Shown here: positions 34,874 through 35,115 of the stretch, in pieces
Layout: each line of letters begins with the position of its first letter
Position numbering within the stretch: the stretch's first letter is position 1
Program-made: the position numbers and the translations under genes
The notes under the pieces: model-generated
What the model was told of the DNA's origin: nothing
Databases searched by the model: none
The model's input: only the letters and a program-made list of their open reading frames with translations
Source of the DNA: Pelagibacteraceae bacterium AG-464-P07
GTDB lineage: Bacteria > Pseudomonadota > Alphaproteobacteria > Pelagibacterales > Pelagibacteraceae
DNA length: 35,115 bases
Reading direction: 5' to 3'
Assembly: GCA_003211695.1 (NCBI GenBank)
Contig: QCSA01000001.1
Coordinates: 1-35,115 of the forward strand

Positions 34874-35115
34874 ATGAATAAAATTAAAATAATAGTATTA
34901 ACTTTGGCAGCATCGATCGTAATATCAACCAGTGCTCATGCACAAGTAGCTTTGCTACAGCCCGATGATTTTGTCGGATTTACCTTTTGGCTTGTGTCAA
35001 TGGCTTGTTTAGCAACTACAGTGTTCTTTTTTCTAGAACGTGGCTCAGTTGCTCCAGGATGGAAGATGTCAATTACGGTTGCTGGTCTAGTTACCGGTAT
35101 AGCTTTCATACATTT
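34874..35115 (+). CDS. Proteorhodopsin, N-terminal part (cut by window edge)
   Basis: Proteorhodopsin is a light-driven proton pump of seven membrane helices carrying retinal. The 80 complete codons include a cleavable signal peptide (MNKIKIIVLT to SAHA, about 23 residues) and then DDFVGFTFWLVSMACLATTV, FFFLERGSVAPGWKMS and the helix ITVAGLVTGIAFIH. These match helix A, the first loop and the start of helix B of proteobacterial proteorhodopsins; the final His corresponds to the conserved His75 region. The Asp acceptor, the spectral-tuning residue (Leu or Gln at 105) and the retinal Lys lie beyond the window. GAGAGG five bases before the ATG is a strong ribosome site for this genome. Confidence 0.93.
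   Translation, partial: MNKIKIIVLTLAASIVISTSAHAQVALLQPDDFVGFTFWLVSMACLATTVFFFLERGSVAPGWKMSITVAGLVTGIAFIH

Noticed and set aside
1-35115. CRISPR arrays, insertion sequences, rRNA genes
   Set aside because: No regularly spaced repeats, transposase motifs or rRNA segments were seen.

Overview
The window reads as a compact, strongly AT-rich chromosome segment from a marine alphaproteobacterium of the SAR11 type or a close AT-rich relative. The grounds are a truncated proteorhodopsin gene at the right edge, an alphaproteobacterial-type RpoH, a pyruvate phosphate dikinase directly behind glyQ-glyS, very AT-rich codon choice, and almost no intergenic space. Lineage is inferred from content and style; no marker phylogeny was possible. 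A B12 riboswitch with a BtuB-like receptor may point away from the most streamlined SAR11 types.

Layout. 1-6.9 kb (+): end of tilS, then ftsH, folP, glmM, thiD and purA, nearly contiguous. Ahead of ftsH lies a sequence that fits the alphaproteobacterial heat-shock sigma promoter, and rpoH itself is 6 kb away. 6.9-8.8 kb (-): rluD then rpoH. 8.8-11.7 kb (+): a decayed tRNA-Arg-like sequence, a cobalamin riboswitch, a BtuB-like TonB receptor and a DUF6580-type membrane protein, together a B12 acquisition module. 11.7-14.25 kb (-): Sua5 tRNA-modification gene (frame broken at an A10 tract), an ABC exporter ATPase and permease, and tRNA-Arg(UCG). 14.3-17.3 kb (+): xseB-ispA-dxs. 17.3-20.1 kb: aroC (-), pdxH (+), ispB (-). 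20.2-26.7 kb (+): S49 peptidase, glyQ, glyS, ppdK. 26.7-28.6 kb (-): nadA-nadC. 28.6-32.5 kb: tRNA-Leu(GAG) followed by what looks like a small accessory block: a PPP-type phosphatase, an unrecognised gene with an unclear start, a small membrane protein, a NodU-type carbamoyltransferase with a DUF5989 protein, and a sugar-dehydrogenase remnant. 32.5-35.1 kb: ygfZ (-), a dihydroorotase-family gene (+) and the start of a proteorhodopsin gene (+).

Most of the window is housekeeping: isoprenoid precursors (dxs, ispA, ispB), cofactors (folP, thiD, pdxH, nadA, nadC), purines and pyrimidines, cell wall (glmM), translation (glyQS, tRNAs, sua5, tilS, rluD) and proteostasis (ftsH, rpoH). The places most worth a second look are the split sua5, the riboswitch-BtuB-DUF6580 module, the putative RpoH promoter at ftsH, the uncertain start after the phosphatase stop codon, and the remnants of a tRNA and a sugar dehydrogenase.
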